Assembly: GCA_016806645.1 (NCBI GenBank) | Contig: JACSYO010001855.1 | Location: 1,099,001-1,163,000 of the forward strand | DNA: 64,000 nt | Direction: 5' to 3' | Source: Ophiodon elongatus | Taxonomy: Eukaryota; Chordata; Actinopteri; Perciformes; Hexagrammidae | Shown here: piece after piece, positions 1 through 64,000 of the stretch | How positions within the stretch are numbered: position 1 is the stretch's first letter | How the letters are laid out: every line of letters begins with the position of its first letter | Notes under the pieces: generated by a model | What the model was told of the DNA's origin: nothing | Database searches by the model: none | Seen by the model: the letters and a program-made list of their open reading frames with translations, nothing else | Program-made: the position numbers and the translations under genes

Positions 1-814
1 GGAAATATAACAAAATGTGAAAAAGTAAAGAAGTCTGAATACTTTCTGAAATCCTTGTAAGTTAAAGATTTAAGTAAAAATTCTTCACCTTTCTGTTCCT
101 AAATGGTTGCTGTACAGCGACAGACGTGAGCATACAACTGCTTCGATGTGTTTTAGAGTAGACTGTACTAAATATCATTGGTCATGATGAATGATTTGTT
201 AACTGAAGAACATTTGTAATAATTCAGAACAGGGTAGTTTTAGCCCATTATTTTTTGCATTTAATTTAAAGATTTGACAGCATATTACAGCATTTTCCTG
301 TCTTTTTTTCATTCATCAGGAGTGAAAACATCAAGAAAAATGTTTATATTATCTTTTTTCGCAATCACTTTTACATACAGCTTTATATATTGAATTGTAC
401 TAAATTCTCCTCAAGATTTCTTTAATTTACGTTGTCTACCTGCTTTTTGTTTCCATCTCAGCAAATATTAGCATTATTTCATCCGTATTTATGCATTATA
501 AACATTTAAGATTGTTGTAGAGATATTAGAGATAGAGATATTATAAACTCAAGCAAATAAAATTTACTCTTAAAAGTTACAAGTAGAATTTTGTTTTGCA
601 GAAAAAATGTAAAGATAAAAAATTCTAATATGGCAGACACAAGGTAAATCCTTGTCTGTGATTCTCTATTCCAGAGTATACATGTCATAAATGATGTGAT
701 CACTGGAGAGTTACACTGCAAGTAGCTTGATAAAGTCTATTTATACTCCCAGGTATGAAATACTTAATGAGGACCAGGGCTGTTTTATGAAGTCGTGCAG
801 CAAACATACATCAT
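1..814. other. Sequence downstream of hmcn1, nothing recognised
   Basis: AT-rich DNA without a convincing exon, repeat or RNA gene. Short open frames here have no recognisable content. Confidence 0.6.
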
Positions 815-1617
815 GCTTAATTTCAGTGAATATTCATTTTTATTACAAAATTGATACAATACGTACAGTATGGCAATACATTATGAGAAAAAACATATGT
901 ACAAGTCATAAAAATAAAATACATCTCGGTATCAACTATTAGATGGAGCAGTATATGGCACATGATGTAATCAGTGTAATAATTAGAGAGGGTTTCTTTT
1001 TGATGCACGTGTGTGTATATTAGGCCGCTACCTGAGGATGTACAATATGTGACAGTTTTCTATAGCCAAAATGAGCACCGTATCTGAACTGGTGACTGAT
1101 GACACAAGGGCTAAACAAAAAGGTGGGAACTGCCTATTTTTCTCGTTCAAGCACTTCCCAATAAGTTAATAATAGGTAGATGTAAATAAGAGGCTAGCTA
1201 AGATTTCTTGAGTCAGGATGAAGTCTACTTTTTGAGCCTTCGGTGGACGCTTTGGCTTTGAGGAGCAACATCTTGTTGATCTTATAAATAAATCTGAAGG
1301 GGCAGGGGAAAATAACAAAATATTCAAACTTTTCACTGAAAAAGTCCTGACATTGACGTGAGGAATCCAGCTATCCAATAAATAGCCAGTTTCACCCAAG
1401 CCTCCTGTTGACCTCCAGTGGCCTGTATTGTATCCACTTTAAATCTACTTCCTTGCGTCTTCAGGGCTGTATGCACTCACTGGCCTCTCTCACACTGAAC
1501 ACAAAGTCTTTTCAGTTTGTTTACCGATGTGGCTGCTTTTCCAAAAACCACACCAACTCACTCATTTAGGACGCAATTAATCACCGCAACTGTTGTCTCG
1601 TGTCATTTAAAGTGCTC
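815..1617 (-). other. hmcn1: hmcn1 3' untranslated region (predicted)
   Basis: Sequence downstream of the TGA stop with no further open frame. The first AATAAA on the minus strand after the stop is at 839-844, so the 3' UTR is predicted to be about 0.8 kb. The exact end is inferred. Confidence 0.6.
839..844 (-). terminator. Candidate polyadenylation signal (AATAAA, minus strand)
   Basis: TTTATT on the plus strand reads AATAAA on the gene strand. A GT-rich stretch follows at about 795-815, as expected downstream of a cleavage site. Confidence 0.55.
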
Positions 1618-62282
<60,665 letters not shown>

Positions 62283-64000
62283 CTGAGAAAGAGAAGGATA
62301 TCATCATCAAATAGTGTGCATTGACATATATATGTGTGAGTTTGTGAGCCACTAACAGAGTTCTCTGATATATTCTCTACATTTAGTTATTAGTGTTTAT
62401 TAATGTATGCAATAAATAAATAGCACCAACATTATGTCTCTAAAAAGATTGAATGTATATCTCTCTCTCTTAAAAAAGGTAGATGGCCTTCCATCTAGAG
62501 CCTGGTTCTGCTCAAGGTTTCTACCAGTTCTTCCTGTACCCAAGTTTTGTATTGCCATTGTCGCCCAAGTGCTTGTTCATGGTAGAATGTTGGGTCTCTG
62601 TAAATGATGAGTACAGTCTAGACCTGCTCCATATGAAAAGTGTCTCAAGCTAATTTCTGTTATAATCTGACGCTGTATAAATAAATTGAATTAAATTGGT
62701 AGAAACACCACATCCATGAACTGTGAAGCCTTTAAAAAACATGCCGATAAAAATAGACAAAGGGGTGTAAAAAATATCTCAAACCATTACTGACAGCCGC
62801 AGCCAACACAGTTAAAGAAAATGTGTGACGGTATGAGTGACTGTGAGTGTTCAATATGTTTTTCTCATCCACTATTCTGTCTGTTTCTTTGTCTTGTTGG
62901 TGAGGTCAAAGACAAATTTCCTCTGCAGCATTCCAACCGACAAATTTCTGTCAGAGGGGTTCAATAGCTAGCTTATATGCATCACCCCAAGAGTAACATC
63001 TGGAATGGAGTGACCCATGATTGTTGGCCGAGGGGTGTGTGTATGAAGAGACAGGAGTCCTCTGTCTCTCCCGAACCCGAACCCCCCCCCCTCCATTCCC
63101 CAATTGTCCCCAACACTAAGCCTGATAACATCGCTGTGCACTTTTGTTCTTGTGCCTTACAAATATGTAGCGTTGCCAAACATTTAACATAACATAACCT
63201 TTAACCTTTCAATATCAAGATAAATGTCAATTCTAAAGAGTATCTTTTCCATGCACCCTGGCCAAAACCTCTTCAGGGGTTGTGCAGGTGAAAAGGTGAG
63301 GGGAGGAAAAAACAGACTCAGGAATGAAGCAGTAAGTGAGAGGAAACTGGATCTCTTCCATTCTACACACAACACGCTCGAACACCAGATTAACTGAGGC
63401 GCATGCCAAGGATGCAAAGACACTTGCCAAAATCTTTTTCTTCAAAGGACAGACCTCTGAATGCTACTTATCTCTGTCCTTGTCTGTCCAGCTCTCTGTC
63501 ATACATAGACATGAAGAGTCCCAGCTTTGCAGTTTTTCTCATTTGTTCAAGTAGTCCACAGCAGGGTTTCTGCTCAACTTCCTTCTGTACAACTTCTTTT
63601 CTTTCTCCAAGTGATTACACAAAAATGTAAACTTGGTAGAACTCTGTTTAGCTGTCGAGCCATTCTCGGTTTTTGTGATTGTACATTTGTTTGTAATGGT
63701 GCAGGAAGGCAAATAAACATAGGATAAAGATTAATTTGCAACAGTAAAGCTAACATATGACCAAAGCCATGAGTGTTAGAACCCCCAACAAACCCCAACA
63801 TTTATATGAAGGATGAAAACTAATTCCAAGTCTTTTGTAAAAGTAAATCATTGTTTTGATCTTCTTTCATCATTCAATGTAGACTGACCAATCAGCTAAC
63901 AAATGTTCCTGCCCAGCCATCTGGTATGACCACAGACTACTGCTTTTATCTAGGCTAGATGACCTAATGCTGCTGCAGCCATTTGATGAATGAGATCTCT
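62283..64000 (-). other. hmcn1: Partial upstream intron of hmcn1
   Basis: No sequence encoding the preceding VWA segment (the DxSxS strand) is found here, so the intron continues past the window. It contains the SINE/LINE-tail repeat at 62493-62698. Confidence 0.7.
62493..62698 (+). mobile_element. Teleost SINE/LINE-tail repeat
   Basis: Recognisable blocks: CTAGAGCCTGGTTCTGCTC, TTGGGTCTCTGTAAAT, TCTAGACCTGCTC and ATATGAAAAGTGTCTC, ending in TATAAATAAATTGAATTAAA. This is a repeat very common in percomorph genomes. The exact family was not assigned. Confidence 0.7.

Noticed and set aside
63233..63445. Possible upstream VWA exon in the last 1.7 kb
   Set aside because: The frame shows no VWA strand, no DxSxS motif and no suitable splice pair.

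Overview
This window is vertebrate, almost certainly teleost, genomic DNA. One very large multi-exon gene on the minus strand fills it: hemicentin-1 (hmcn1), a giant secreted extracellular-matrix protein. I traced 105 coding exons, called w1 to w105 in transcript order, from 62282 down to the stop codon at 1618-1620. Splice sites and reading phase fit at every junction. They join into 16,539 nt (5,512 codons plus stop). Human HMCN1 is, from memory, about 5,635 residues in 107 exons, so only the first one or two exons (signal peptide and first part of the VWA domain) should lie beyond position 64000. The fish assignment rests on compact introns (about 61 kb for 105 exons) and on several repeats typical of teleosts.

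Layout in transcript order (high to low coordinates): distal VWA domain (w1-w3); hemicentin linker region (w3-w6); 44 consecutive Ig-like domains (w7-w85; 54443 to 10727); six thrombospondin type-1 repeats in six exons of exactly 171 nt (w86-w91; 10586 to 8317); a nidogen-type G2F domain (w92-w95; 8226 to 7057); a short Cys-containing exon (w96); eight calcium-binding EGF modules (w97-w104; 6166 to 3039), with a basic/Ser-rich linker after the sixth; and a fibulin-type C-terminal module (w105). The 3' UTR runs from 1617 to about 815-830. Positions 1-800 hold nothing I recognise.

Nearly all domain boundaries fall at phase-1 introns, so the gene is a chain of symmetrical modules. Ig41 and Ig42 are the exception: they share one exon.

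The introns hold the accessory content: a plus-strand tRNA-Ser(AGA) gene, a 91-bp near-perfect palindrome and a GC-rich insert, all in the 1.1-kb intron w30; a degenerate Tc1/mariner transposase fragment; tails of fish LINE/SINE-type repeats; two MITE-like elements; and three (CA)n microsatellites, one of them starting 8 nt after a splice donor.

Other introns over 300 bp in which I recognise nothing: 60717-61913, 53397-54298, 45626-46286 (part), 40208-41187, 38945-39399, 36779-37704, 31404-32246, 27764-28119, 26969-27342, 25577-26406, 20649-21312, 17521-17889, 13024-13579 and 13850-14253. I see no second protein-coding gene, CRISPR array or bacterial-type feature. I found no convincing previously undescribed system; the most unusual piece is the cluster of insertions in intron w30.
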